From NCBI GenBank assembly GCA_944322585.1, contig CALUPB010000016.1, positions 1-62,287 on the forward strand: DNA of 62,287 nucleotides, in the 5' to 3' direction. Shown one piece after another: positions 39,008 to 48,727 of this stretch. The notes under the pieces are model-generated. The model was given only the letters and a program-made list of their open reading frames with translations, did not search any database and was not told the origin of the DNA. Made by a program: the position numbers and the translations under genes. Each line of letters starts with the position of its first letter. Positions within the stretch are counted from its first letter, which is position 1. This DNA comes from an uncultured Bacteroidales bacterium (GTDB taxonomy: Bacteria; Bacteroidota; Bacteroidia; Bacteroidales; UBA932).

Positions 39008-40909
39008 TCAGTCAGCGAATTTCTTGTTCGCGTACACATCGTAATAATAATCCATATTCACAGGGATATCGTCAAAGCGGGCGGCCCGGCCGTCGCTGTC
39101 CGTACCTTCCTGCGTAAAAATAAACGTGGACGGCTCCCACCAGTCCATGAGAGGATGGTACATGAGCCACTTGTGAGTATCCGGATCGAGAGAACCCGAG
39201 AAACGGTTCAGGTTGATCGAGAACACCCTCAGTTTCGGCAGCACCTTAGGTATCTGGAGCGCATCGAATTCATCATACGCAGCGTCTTCATTCGGGGCAC
39301 CCGGAGCCGCAAGCGAATCCGCAACTGACAGGATCCTGTCCTCGCCGTCCTGGACGAACGGTATCTGGTCGCTGTGAGACCAGTTGCCTTTGCCGATATA
39401 GCTCCGGATCTGGTCGTCAGTAGGCAGGGATCCCTCCAGATAGTTGAGGGTCAGTTCGAGTGTATCAAGATTGTCCCATTTGAGAAGCCTTACAGGGAAA
39501 CCACCGCCCATAGACGAGTTCTCCGGATCAGTGTTCTCAAGATACAGCCCCGCGTTCTCTTCCGCGAACTGTTCCGGAGAGCTTGCGGTGGAATTGCTCA
39601 GGTCATATACCACGCGCCGCTGGTTGCTCCTCATCACGAAAGCATGGAGAGACGGGAAATACTTTGCACTGAAACGCGGGTCTATATTGCTGAAATTGTT
39701 GCTCGACAGGTTCAGGTACTCCAATTTAGGAAAAGCCGGGCCCCCGTTCTGCCAGAAGAAGGAATCCGGCAGGGATTCATTGTCGAGCCCGTATGCCGCA
39801 ATGGTGAGCCTCTTCAGGACGCTCGGCCTGTCAGGCTGCTCCCCGAGTTCCATGAGATATTCGCCGAGTTCTATACCTTCACGGAAGCTGGAATTTTCGT
39901 TTGAATAGAATTCAAGTTCCTCTGCCGCATCGAGCCATGACACCTGATAAGGGATACCGTCATTGGTATTGAACATGAAGAAACGGACTGAACGTACCCT
40001 TCCGACCCATTCGTCAGGAATCGGCTGGCCATCAGAAATCTCGTCACCCTCTTCCCAGAGGTGCACGTCATCCCAGCGCTCCATCCTCGTGGATGTGTCC
40101 CATCCTCCGGACCATACATTAAGGGCGCGGGAAATGGAGACAAGGGCGGTAGAGTCCGCAGCTCTCGGGTCCTCCGGCTTTGCCGCTGCGGAAGTCTGGG
40201 TCACCTGCACATGGTCAATGCGGGTCACAAGGCTCTCCGAAGGGTTGACGGGCTCTCCGGCTTCATCTACCGGAGTGAAGTGGACCTCCGCAATCCTTGT
40301 TTCCGGCAGGGAATTGATGTCCCAGTTGAACCTCAGCGTCACCTTGCGCGGGCGCGCACCCTTTGTCAGGACAAGTTCAGGGTTCTCCTCATATTCTTCA
40401 ATCCATGAGTCTTCTGCTGCCACAGGATTCCCCTCCCCGTCGGTGAAACTCACTGCAAACCTGACATTGGAGTTCAGAGTCACATTGAAATAACGGTCTG
40501 ACAGCGATTCGTAGTCGGGCACCTCGACTTCGGTTTTCTCCACCGCTATGGTATATCCGTAATTCTGCTGCACCACCGTGATATCCCGGGAATCCCAGTT
40601 GTCCCCGGTGATGGTAACTGTCCCCGTCCTTGTGGCGACCTCTGCATTTTTCATCACAATGGCGGAATCGACAATGATCCGGCAGGTCCTGGAACCGTTC
40701 CCGTTTGCCGGGGAGACGGTAATCCACGGCACATTGGCGGAAGCTATCCATGAACCGGGAGAAGAAACCTCCACGGTAGCGGATCCGCCTTCTGCCTCAA
40801 CTTCGAGCAGGTCGCTGTCAAGGACAAACGGCACATCTTCCTTAGTCTGGCAGGCAAATGCAGCCACAAGACCTGCGGCAAACAACGCAATATTTCTGTA
40901 TATCTTCAT
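39008..40909 (-). CDS. BACON and leucine-rich-repeat lipoprotein
   Basis: A 633-residue lipoprotein (lipobox at C20). The first mature domain (about 30-115) is BACON-like, with 'VEVSSPGSWIASANVPWITVSPANG' type sequence. A second beta-rich domain spans about 115-245. The C-terminal half (about 330-600) carries irregular leucine-rich repeats such as 'PKLEYLNLSSNNFSNI' and 'LRVFSINLNRFSG'. Both module types bind proteins or glycans at the surface. It is 24 bases ahead of the protease gene and 19 bases after a second LRR lipoprotein gene, so it is part of the same operon. Confidence 0.78.
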   Translation of the reverse strand: MKIYRNIALFAAGLVAAFACQTKEDVPFVLDSDLLEVEAEGGSATVEVSSPGSWIASANVPWITVSPANGNGSRTCRIIVDSAIVMKNAEVATRTGTVTITGDNWDSRDITVVQQNYGYTIAVEKTEVEVPDYESLSDRYFNVTLNSNVRFAVSFTDGEGNPVAAEDSWIEEYEENPELVLTKGARPRKVTLRFNWDINSLPETRIAEVHFTPVDEAGEPVNPSESLVTRIDHVQVTQTSAAAKPEDPRAADSTALVSISRALNVWSGGWDTSTRMERWDDVHLWEEGDEISDGQPIPDEWVGRVRSVRFFMFNTNDGIPYQVSWLDAAEELEFYSNENSSFREGIELGEYLMELGEQPDRPSVLKRLTIAAYGLDNESLPDSFFWQNGGPAFPKLEYLNLSSNNFSNIDPRFSAKYFPSLHAFVMRSNQRRVVYDLSNSTASSPEQFAEENAGLYLENTDPENSSMGGGFPVRLLKWDNLDTLELTLNYLEGSLPTDDQIRSYIGKGNWSHSDQIPFVQDGEDRILSVADSLAAPGAPNEDAAYDEFDALQIPKVLPKLRVFSINLNRFSGSLDPDTHKWLMYHPLMDWWEPSTFIFTQEGTDSDGRAARFDDIPVNMDYYYDVYANKKFAD

Positions 40910-40928
40910 AACAATTCAATATATTTTT

Positions 40929-43646
40929 CTAATCCAACATTGCATCGCAGTTGATGATTTCCTGGCCGGGATCATAGTACAGATAATATGCTCCCGCCTG
41001 CCATGCTGCGCAGACATCGGACGCATCGAATACGATGTTGGGGTTGTCGCTGATGTCGAGATAGAAGATGAGCGTGGAAATGGAGTCATCCCTTATGACC
41101 CTCAGATCATTGGAACCGATATAGAATCCTCTCAGTCCCGTGTGGGTATAGAGACCCTCCGGCCAGTCACTCAGACACCTCTCTCCTGCGGAATTGCGCT
41201 GGCCCCTGATGCTGAATGCCGTCATGCGCAGAATATTGAGGGGTTCGAGAGGGAATGACGAGAACGAATTGCAGGACAGGTCCATACCGGAAACATAGGG
41301 CAATGACTCCGCACTGAAATCCTCTGGAATGTCAGTAAGGTTGTTGTACTGCAGGTCGAGAGTGGTAAGGTTGCTCGTATATTCCCCGTCAAGGCAGCCT
41401 TCCGGGAACTCTTTCATTCCGCAGGACTGCATCACGAGCACTTCCACATAAGAGTCAGTCTCTGCGAGCTCTTTAGGGAAAGTCAATATCGGGTTTGCAG
41501 TGAGAGTCAGTGTCACGACCCTGACCCCGTTGAATTCCGACGCGTCAGGCAGCTTCCCGATACTGTTGTGCGCAACATTAATGGATGTCATGATAATATT
41601 GTCAGGATCAGACGAGAAGCAGTTAGGGAAGGATGTCAGGTCATTGTATGAGATGCTGAATGAATCGAGGGCATCGAGGGAGCAGAAACCTTCCGGAACG
41701 CCGGTAATATGATTGTCATCGAATGAAAGTTCCTGAGGGGCAAAATTCTCGCCGAACTGAGGAAGCTCACCCTGTATATTGTTCTGCATCACATTGAGCA
41801 TGCCGAGACTGGCCATGTCACCTACGCTCTCAGGAAGTTCCGTAAGCTGGTTCTGGAGGAAATAGAGAACCTGTATCTTGTCCTCGGAAGCCCCTCCCGC
41901 AATGGCATCAAGGGCATTGTTGGAACCTTCCGGAGTAAACCCGTTGGTGGAGAGGTTCACTGTGATCAGGTTAGGAAGTGCGGCCACGCCCTCCGGAAGA
42001 GTTTCAAGCTCCGGACAGTTGTAAATCTCAAGTTCGGTGACTGATGTGAGCTGGCTGAACACGTCAGTGCCCGGGAAGCCTGACTCCGTTATCGGGGAGT
42101 TGGCTATGGACAGGGATTCAAGACGCTGCAGGTTCCGGATCTCACCGCTGATACCCGTCAGACCGTTGGTCAGCTTTCCGAGGTTCATGTCATACGGACG
42201 GATCTGGCTGTCTCCTGCCGGAGCCGTACCGGCAGCCGCCATACGGGAAATCTCGTCCAGGGACATCCCGTTGTAGAACGATGCGGCAGACGAAGTCTTC
42301 CCGTTCATCCGGAGTGCAAGTGCGCATGCCGGTGACAATGGTTCCGCAGGGCAGATATCCTTGCCGAAATCCCTGTATTTGTCCTGTATCCAGCGGGCCT
42401 TTGCCTCCTGAGTGCCGTCCACCGGATACTGGGAGCCAGGTCCGTGATACTGCTTGACCTCGTTGTGGTCCCCGAGGGAAAGCCGTACCAGCTCGGTCAA
42501 TTGTCCGATTTCATCCGGAAGGAATCCGTGGATGCCGAAACCGCTGAGATCAAGGCTTGCCACACGGCCGTTGTCGTGTATCTGCACTCCCGGCTGGTCT
42601 CCCCACAGGTCGGGATCCTTGTCGAAGTTCCAGTTGGAACCGGCCGGCCAGGTCTGGCCTTCGTAATACCAGTCCTCACCGCCGAGCGCCTCCCAAATGG
42701 CACGCAGAGCATAGTAATCCCTGATATATTCATCCGTCTCGACAAGTGTGACAGGGACATCGGCCTCTGTAAGTTCATTGTCGGAAACCTCGATAGTGTT
42801 CTCCTGCTCCTCGAAACTGTCGCTGAAATCCTGTGTCTCGAGAGGAATGTCATCGGAATCAAGCAGCTTGTAGGACAGTATCTTGTAGCTTCCGGCAGGA
42901 GCATATACTATGGAATCCGCCTGGCTTGAAGAAGTCTGCTCTCCGGTCACGCCGTCTTCCCCGTCATAATGCTCGTCTCCGTTGAAATGGATGGAGAAGG
43001 TCACCGGAATGCCTGTGAAGGAAACGACCTGTGTCTGCTCGTTGACATCCACGAGAGTAATGTCCAGGGAGGATATCTCGTCGAATGTATATCCGTTGTC
43101 ACGGCGGTCCCTCAGGCCGAGCCCGGGATTGAGACCGGAGAGATCCTTGACAAGGTTGAAGCGGATCATTCCCCTCGGGGCCACGTCAGCCGTCAGGTCG
43201 AAGACTTCCATCCCGCCAGGGATGATGGTGAGAGGCTTTGCCACCACAGTACGGTTGCCGTTTCCTATCTGGTTGTCAAGATTGTCATATAAGGCGTATG
43301 ACACTACCTCGTAGTCTCCTTTCAGAAGCCGGAGCTTTGCACTGCGCAGGCCGAACTCGGCAGCCTCGTTGTCGGCAGCCGAAAGGGTCAGGGTCTGCGA
43401 AATGGTACGCCCTTCGCTGTTGGTAAGCATTATGTTTATCTTGCCGGCCTGGGACAGTTCGTCCAGAAGATAGTCTCCGGAGGCTTTGGTGACGTTGCCG
43501 TAGGAAACCTCCTTGTAGAGCTTGAACTGGACATAGCCGTAGTCCGTTTCCCTGTTGTCCGGAAGCTCTTCACGGGCACACCCGGTGACAAGCAGGGCCG
43601 ACACGGACAGGATGGCGGACAAGGTCATTAGAAAGAGTCGTTTCAT
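40929..43646 (-). CDS. DUF4458-like and leucine-rich-repeat lipoprotein
   Basis: The start at 43646 gives a signal peptide with lipobox C23 and a product of 905 residues. The N-terminal third has two beta-sandwich modules resembling DUF4458 ('YVQFKLYKEVSYGNVTKA'; 'GMIRFNLVKDLSGLNPG'). An LRR domain follows from about 325 to 880 with many 'L..L.L..N.L...P' units, for example 'LGMLNVMQNNIQGELP' and 'LTTLDLQYNNLTDIPEDF'. Leucine-rich repeats imply protein binding. It is probably a surface receptor delivering protein substrate to the protease and SusC/SusD pair of the same operon. Confidence 0.78.
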   Translation of the reverse strand: MKRLFLMTLSAILSVSALLVTGCAREELPDNRETDYGYVQFKLYKEVSYGNVTKASGDYLLDELSQAGKINIMLTNSEGRTISQTLTLSAADNEAAEFGLRSAKLRLLKGDYEVVSYALYDNLDNQIGNGNRTVVAKPLTIIPGGMEVFDLTADVAPRGMIRFNLVKDLSGLNPGLGLRDRRDNGYTFDEISSLDITLVDVNEQTQVVSFTGIPVTFSIHFNGDEHYDGEDGVTGEQTSSSQADSIVYAPAGSYKILSYKLLDSDDIPLETQDFSDSFEEQENTIEVSDNELTEADVPVTLVETDEYIRDYYALRAIWEALGGEDWYYEGQTWPAGSNWNFDKDPDLWGDQPGVQIHDNGRVASLDLSGFGIHGFLPDEIGQLTELVRLSLGDHNEVKQYHGPGSQYPVDGTQEAKARWIQDKYRDFGKDICPAEPLSPACALALRMNGKTSSAASFYNGMSLDEISRMAAAGTAPAGDSQIRPYDMNLGKLTNGLTGISGEIRNLQRLESLSIANSPITESGFPGTDVFSQLTSVTELEIYNCPELETLPEGVAALPNLITVNLSTNGFTPEGSNNALDAIAGGASEDKIQVLYFLQNQLTELPESVGDMASLGMLNVMQNNIQGELPQFGENFAPQELSFDDNHITGVPEGFCSLDALDSFSISYNDLTSFPNCFSSDPDNIIMTSINVAHNSIGKLPDASEFNGVRVVTLTLTANPILTFPKELAETDSYVEVLVMQSCGMKEFPEGCLDGEYTSNLTTLDLQYNNLTDIPEDFSAESLPYVSGMDLSCNSFSSFPLEPLNILRMTAFSIRGQRNSAGERCLSDWPEGLYTHTGLRGFYIGSNDLRVIRDDSISTLIFYLDISDNPNIVFDASDVCAAWQAGAYYLYYDPGQEIINCDAMLD

Positions 43647-43732
43647 ACTATTTATTCTCAATCAATTATAGTCAAATCAAATTATTTTGAAACGGTTGCG
43701 GACCGGGTATCCGGCCCGCAACCGGTAAATGA

Positions 43733-46156
43733 TTATTCAGTGACAACGCGGCAGATAATGATGCAGGCTATACCGCTCAAGGACTCGTTATAGAAAGTGA
43801 CTCTGCATTCATTGTCATCAGGCGTTACAAGCGAAGGATCTACTTCGAACATTGCCAGCCCGGCCATAGGATTGACTGTCAGCCAGTCCGATGCACCGAA
43901 ATTCCAGCCTGTTGCAGGGAAATTGGAAATGACTGCCATCCCGCTTCCCGTTCCTGTATATGTCAGTAGATAACATGGTGCGGTGACACCCTCTTCTGTA
44001 TATTCCGTGAATGTAAAGTCAGGAGCCCCCTGTGTCATTTCAAGGTCAAGAGAACCGCTTCCGCCGGCATCCGAATCATATACGATATGGATAATGGCTA
44101 CACATACATTCCCGTTCATCAGCAGGAAATAGGCATCTCCTTCAGCCGAACCCGGAGCTACCCCTATATAATTGGTACCTGTAGATTCGGATTCCCTGTA
44201 CTGGGCCCAATATGAAGATACCTGGTCATCTGCAAGTATGCCGGAATTCATATCGAACACCTTGTAGCTGTCATACTCGACATTGACTTTGAACTGTGTA
44301 TCGGCACCGAATTCATAGTCGCTTGCGATTTTAGTATAAGTGATTTCATAACCAGGGGTATCGTATGACACGCCGATTCCTTCCATATAGTATATGTCAT
44401 CGTTCGGGTCAAGTTCCCCGAATGACGCGCCGACATCGGTACTTGCCCATCCTTCATCAGGATTATACGGCTCTACCGCTCCTGCAGGAGCATTCTGCTC
44501 AATGTAGGCTACTGCATAATTTTCATATTCAGGAAGTATGACAGTACCATCCCTCTGATCAAACAGCACCATAGTCACATCGTCGCCATATCCGGCACTA
44601 TTCGCTTTTGCAAGAATGCTGTCCCATACCTCAGGAGGGAATGCCATGACAAGACCTTCGCGGGCGTCTCCAGTATTTTCAGCAACACTGACAGTCATAG
44701 TAACCGACTGAATAGCAGCTGCAGAAGAAGCCCAGTTGTAAGTATGGTTAATCCATCCGGCTTCACCTTCTTCATCTATCCAATAAAATCCGTTCCGTAT
44801 ATAGAATTCACTGACGACAACCTCTGCCGCACTGGTAATCTCAACCGTCGCGTTGGTACTCATACCCATCTCGTCGGCCTGGTATCCGCCTTCAGCATCG
44901 AAGGTGAAGTCCGGCACCTGATTCACGTAGAAAATGCCTGTAATATCCGGTGACGTGACATTGAAAGTCCTGGAGTAGACATCGTCCGTCTCGTCCCCGA
45001 AGTTTATAGTGACAGTACTCTCTGCACCGTCCGTGACGATATCGGAAGGAGCGACGTAAATACGGTAGTAGGTCTCCGTCTCATAGTTGTCGGATGTCTC
45101 CTCCACTACGGTCCCGTCCCCTACGCTCACCCAGCCGGCACCGGCAACGGTAAGGTTGAAGTTAGCCTTGACAAGGATGTAGGCATCGACTTCAGTTATC
45201 GTGGCCGACGGTCTCCAGAGCAGGTCCACATTTCCGGCCCCTGTACCGTCTGCACTTTCAGAAAGCGTCAGAGGCGTCTCGCTGTAGAGCCAGTTGTAAG
45301 GGCTGTCATCCCCTGAAGGGGTCTGGAAGTTGCGGTTGTCATCATCAGGCACGGTCGCCCTTACCTCGAGGACAGGGACAAACTGAGGCGCGTTTACGGA
45401 TACGGCCACTTCCTCAAAACCTTCGACTTCGGAGGTAATGTCGAAACTGTAGGAAACCGGGGTCTCACCAAGATTGACCTGGCTGCAGAAGACTTCGTAC
45501 TCCGAATACCTGCCGCTCGCGGACGGGGACTGGAGTTCGGTAAGCCTGAGACCGGCAGTCTCTATGTTGGTTCCGTAGCTGAAGTTGGATTCCACCCTTA
45601 TGTATGAGACATAGCCGTTTCTCGTGGCGTCCCAGAGCATAGGGACGGCAGCGCCTGCGGCCAGCGGATCACCGTATTCATAGAGGAATCCGGTGGATTC
45701 GGCCGGAGTCTGGAAATACTCATGGCCGTCGCTGTCCTCCGCGATTTTTGCCGGTACTATATTGAGCAGAGCTTCTCCTCTGGAAAGGGTGAGGGTGGCT
45801 ATGACACGCGTCTCCCCTCCCATCCTCATGGAGACTTCCACTTCGTGGTCTGCAAGGTCGTTCATTTCGGCAAGGCATACTATCTCTACCGTAACATCGC
45901 CGGCAGGGCCTCCTATTGAGTAGGATATCTGCTCGCCGTTGCGTATGCCCCAGAAATCTGACGCTGTAGAAGGAATGCTCACCATCCACTCCTGGTTAGG
46001 GCTGAGATGGAGAGTGTAGGTCGAGTTCGGCTCCACAAAATCCTCGACAGGATCAGGGAAGTTCGGCGCAGGTGTACCCTCGTCAGTGGTACACGCGGTG
46101 ACAAGTGCAGCAAGGAGCAGTGTCACCGGCAAAAGTCTTTCTGCAAGTTTTTTCAT
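43733..46156 (-). CDS. Large Ig-like-repeat lipoprotein, unrecognised
   Basis: An 807-residue lipoprotein (lipobox at C22). The mature protein is acidic and beta-rich, with at least two long repeats recognisable by 'FQTPAESTGFLYEYGDPL' (about 148) and 'FQTPSGDDSPYNWLYSETPL' (about 287), each followed by 'VPMLWDATR' or 'VDLLWRPSA' and a 'F.V...' strand pattern. Some segments recall BACON or DUF5003-type sequence, but I cannot assign a family or an active site. It lies between the SusD-side lipoprotein and the LRR genes, the usual place for surface substrate-binding subunits. Confidence 0.65.
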   Translation of the reverse strand: MKKLAERLLPVTLLLAALVTACTTDEGTPAPNFPDPVEDFVEPNSTYTLHLSPNQEWMVSIPSTASDFWGIRNGEQISYSIGGPAGDVTVEIVCLAEMNDLADHEVEVSMRMGGETRVIATLTLSRGEALLNIVPAKIAEDSDGHEYFQTPAESTGFLYEYGDPLAAGAAVPMLWDATRNGYVSYIRVESNFSYGTNIETAGLRLTELQSPSASGRYSEYEVFCSQVNLGETPVSYSFDITSEVEGFEEVAVSVNAPQFVPVLEVRATVPDDDNRNFQTPSGDDSPYNWLYSETPLTLSESADGTGAGNVDLLWRPSATITEVDAYILVKANFNLTVAGAGWVSVGDGTVVEETSDNYETETYYRIYVAPSDIVTDGAESTVTINFGDETDDVYSRTFNVTSPDITGIFYVNQVPDFTFDAEGGYQADEMGMSTNATVEITSAAEVVVSEFYIRNGFYWIDEEGEAGWINHTYNWASSAAAIQSVTMTVSVAENTGDAREGLVMAFPPEVWDSILAKANSAGYGDDVTMVLFDQRDGTVILPEYENYAVAYIEQNAPAGAVEPYNPDEGWASTDVGASFGELDPNDDIYYMEGIGVSYDTPGYEITYTKIASDYEFGADTQFKVNVEYDSYKVFDMNSGILADDQVSSYWAQYRESESTGTNYIGVAPGSAEGDAYFLLMNGNVCVAIIHIVYDSDAGGSGSLDLEMTQGAPDFTFTEYTEEGVTAPCYLLTYTGTGSGMAVISNFPATGWNFGASDWLTVNPMAGLAMFEVDPSLVTPDDNECRVTFYNESLSGIACIIICRVVTE

Positions 46157-46200
46157 GACTTTCGGTTTTAACGATAAAACTATAATTAAGTGAGATAGGT

Positions 46201-47124
46201 CTACATCCCTTCTTCTTTCTGCAGCCTGTCGGCCTCCTCATCGGAAACCCACTCCATCACATTGTAAAAGTCTCCCACATATCCCACGAGGGTACTCAGG
46301 TCGTAGACATAGGCCCTGAGCCACAGGGACACGAACGACTGGCAGCTGTTGAAATAGGACACATAGGCAGGACTGTCCATCCCCAGTATCCTGTTGTCCC
46401 CGTTGGCCTGGCCGAAGACGGACAGTTCATCGCTTATGACCTGGTCCTCAGGCATGGTGACACGCGGATTGGCGGGATCGCTGTTGTCGAAGCATATCCT
46501 GACATCATATCCGTCGAAAAGCCAGTCCTCGAGAATTACGGCATTTTCGTCAGAAGGGTCCGGTCTGGTCTTTATGAGCCTCTGGTACGACTGGGAGACA
46601 TTCGTCAGCCCCGGATATTCGTACAGGAACATCGAAGTCACGACGCACCATCCTGTAAACGTGTCGCGAGAGTACGGACACACCTTGTACATCGACACCC
46701 TGGTCTCGTCACCGTACAGGCTCCATGTAAGCTGTTCCGGCATCACGAGCTTCAGGTTGAACGAAAGGGTGTCTTCATCATTGAAACGGTCATATTTCGG
46801 ATAGACTACGACATCCGCGCTGTATTTCCCTGCGGGAATAGTGATTGTGTTGGACTCCAGCACATAGTCCCGGCCCTCCACGGCATTGCTGCCCTCATCG
46901 ACAATCTCGACCGCTATTGTCCTGTCATAGCTGCAGGACACTGTGGATGAAACTGGAACCGTAAAGCTGTAGTTATCATCATTCAGGACAGGGTGCACGG
47001 ACAGCGTATCCTGGAACAGGATATACTCCCTGTCCACCACCCTCGTACCGGTCTCCTGACAGGCCGTGAAGAGGACTGCCGGAAACACCGCTGCCATAAA
47101 TATTATAGGTATTCTTATTGTCAT
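46201..47124 (-). CDS. DUF4843/DUF4984-like surface lipoprotein
   Basis: A 307-residue lipoprotein (lipobox at C22) with an N-terminal Calx-beta-like domain ('VEIVDEGSNAVEGRDYVLESNTITIPAGKY' region, about 75-115). Its C-terminal part contains 'MDSPAYVSYFNSCQSFVSL', as in DUF4843/DUF4984 proteins. Such proteins are regularly encoded right after SusD in RagAB-like peptide-uptake operons and may ride on the SusCD complex. It is 14 bases after the SusD gene. Confidence 0.75.
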   Translation of the reverse strand: MTIRIPIIFMAAVFPAVLFTACQETGTRVVDREYILFQDTLSVHPVLNDDNYSFTVPVSSTVSCSYDRTIAVEIVDEGSNAVEGRDYVLESNTITIPAGKYSADVVVYPKYDRFNDEDTLSFNLKLVMPEQLTWSLYGDETRVSMYKVCPYSRDTFTGWCVVTSMFLYEYPGLTNVSQSYQRLIKTRPDPSDENAVILEDWLFDGYDVRICFDNSDPANPRVTMPEDQVISDELSVFGQANGDNRILGMDSPAYVSYFNSCQSFVSLWLRAYVYDLSTLVGYVGDFYNVMEWVSDEEADRLQKEEGM

Positions 47125-47138
47125 TGCGCTTGCTGTGT

Positions 47139-48713
47139 TTACCTGTTATTGCTTGGATTTCCTTCTATGTCTGATCCCGGAGCCTCTATCTCATGCTGAG
47201 GTATCGGCCAGACGAACAGCGGATCGTCCGCACTGATTTCAAGGTCATTGCCCTCTGTCTGGGAATAGCTGTTAGGTGTCCTTTCAAAGCCCATATTCCA
47301 TCTCTTGAGGTCATTCAGACGGAAACCCTCCATATAAAGTTCCTTGACTCTCTCCCGGGATATGGTTTCCAGCCAGTCCGACCCGACCGACACTGCCCCG
47401 GCGCCTCTGTTCTGGCTGAGTGTGGTGAGGTCGTTGGTTGCAAGTCCGGTGTTCCCGAGCCTGCAGTTAGCCTCGGCACGTATCAGATACTGCTCCGCGA
47501 GCCTCAGAGGCTTAGGCATGGACACATGGTAGAGCTGGTAAGTATTGGTGAACGAGCGGTTGCCCCAGTATTTTACCACGAGAGGCACCGGTATCTCGAA
47601 AGAGTATCCGTTCTGTATACCAGTCACACTCGCGTCCGCAAAATAGGCCAGATAGCGGATATCACTGGATGAATACAGGCCTACGACCCATTCCGAAGGG
47701 ACATAGTCAGGGTAGAGGTAGGTGTAGTCGCGGGTGTAGTTGAGGAATACCGTTCCGAGCGCTCCTCCGTAGGATGTCCCGGTGAACCCGATACGCCAGA
47801 TAATCTCCGTACCGGTGTCGTAGTACCACAGGCTGTCGAACCCGGTATAGCCGGTGGTCTGGTTCACAGATGTGCCGCTCAGGGCAAACGCACCGTTGTC
47901 TATCACATATGATGAATATGTCACGGCATCTTCCCAGTCCCTCATGTACAGGGCGACACGGGAGCGGATCGCATAGACGGCAGCAGGAGAAATGTAATAG
48001 TTGTCATATACATCATCCTCGCTTGCAGACGGGTCATCATCCCCGTCGTCGAGCAGTTCCTCGGCCCTGTCGAGATCGTCGAGCACATGCTGCCATGAAT
48101 CATAAAGGGAAGCCCTCTTCACCGGCTCCGGCTCGAAATATTTAGTCCGGAGCACTACCCCGGGCAGATTTCTGGCGGCCTCATCGTCCGGAATACTGCC
48201 ATCGCTGTCAGCAGCCGGATACGCCGCGCAAAAACATTTGATAAGTTCGGAATAGCATAGAGCCCGGATTGCATAGACCTCACCTGTATAGGCATCAAGG
48301 GTTTCGAGGTTGTCCTCGTCAGTCTCGGAGGCTATCACATCCGCAATTCTGTCGAGATAGAAATTGCAGTTGCCGATGACGGAATACAAGGCGCCGTAAA
48401 CACCTTCTATATGTTCGTTGGTAGGCCGGATATCCCATTCCCAGATGCCAGGATACGGGTTGTTGTTGGTCAGTGAAGCCATCACGAGGTCTGCCTGGAT
48501 ATCCGGGAGCAGGGCAAGGCTTCCGCTGTAGAGATTGCCGCTTTTCAGGCTCGCATATATCCCTATGAGATGCTGCTCGGCATCAGAGAAGGTCTTCATC
48601 GAATTCTGCACGGGAATGGCTGAACCCGGATATTTTTCAAGGCAGGATGTGACCGTCCCGACGGCAATTGCGGAAAGGGCCGCATATTTTATGAAGTTCA
48701 ATATATGTTTCAT
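47139..48713 (-). CDS. susD-like: SusD/RagB-family lipoprotein (peptide-type locus)
   Basis: A 524-residue SusD homologue with lipobox C24. Conserved features are 'AYTGEVYAIRALCYSELIKCFCAAYP' (about 140-165), 'LRLAEQYLIRAEANCRLG' (about 395-412) and 'SRERVKELYMEGFRLNDLKRW' (about 447-468). It follows susC by 14 bases. The gene neighbourhood (lipoproteins, LRRs and a protease, with no glycosidase) suggests its ligand is peptide rather than glycan. Confidence 0.93.
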   Translation of the reverse strand: MKHILNFIKYAALSAIAVGTVTSCLEKYPGSAIPVQNSMKTFSDAEQHLIGIYASLKSGNLYSGSLALLPDIQADLVMASLTNNNPYPGIWEWDIRPTNEHIEGVYGALYSVIGNCNFYLDRIADVIASETDEDNLETLDAYTGEVYAIRALCYSELIKCFCAAYPAADSDGSIPDDEAARNLPGVVLRTKYFEPEPVKRASLYDSWQHVLDDLDRAEELLDDGDDDPSASEDDVYDNYYISPAAVYAIRSRVALYMRDWEDAVTYSSYVIDNGAFALSGTSVNQTTGYTGFDSLWYYDTGTEIIWRIGFTGTSYGGALGTVFLNYTRDYTYLYPDYVPSEWVVGLYSSSDIRYLAYFADASVTGIQNGYSFEIPVPLVVKYWGNRSFTNTYQLYHVSMPKPLRLAEQYLIRAEANCRLGNTGLATNDLTTLSQNRGAGAVSVGSDWLETISRERVKELYMEGFRLNDLKRWNMGFERTPNSYSQTEGNDLEISADDPLFVWPIPQHEIEAPGSDIEGNPSNNR

Positions 48714-48727
48714 CGCATTTCCTCCTG

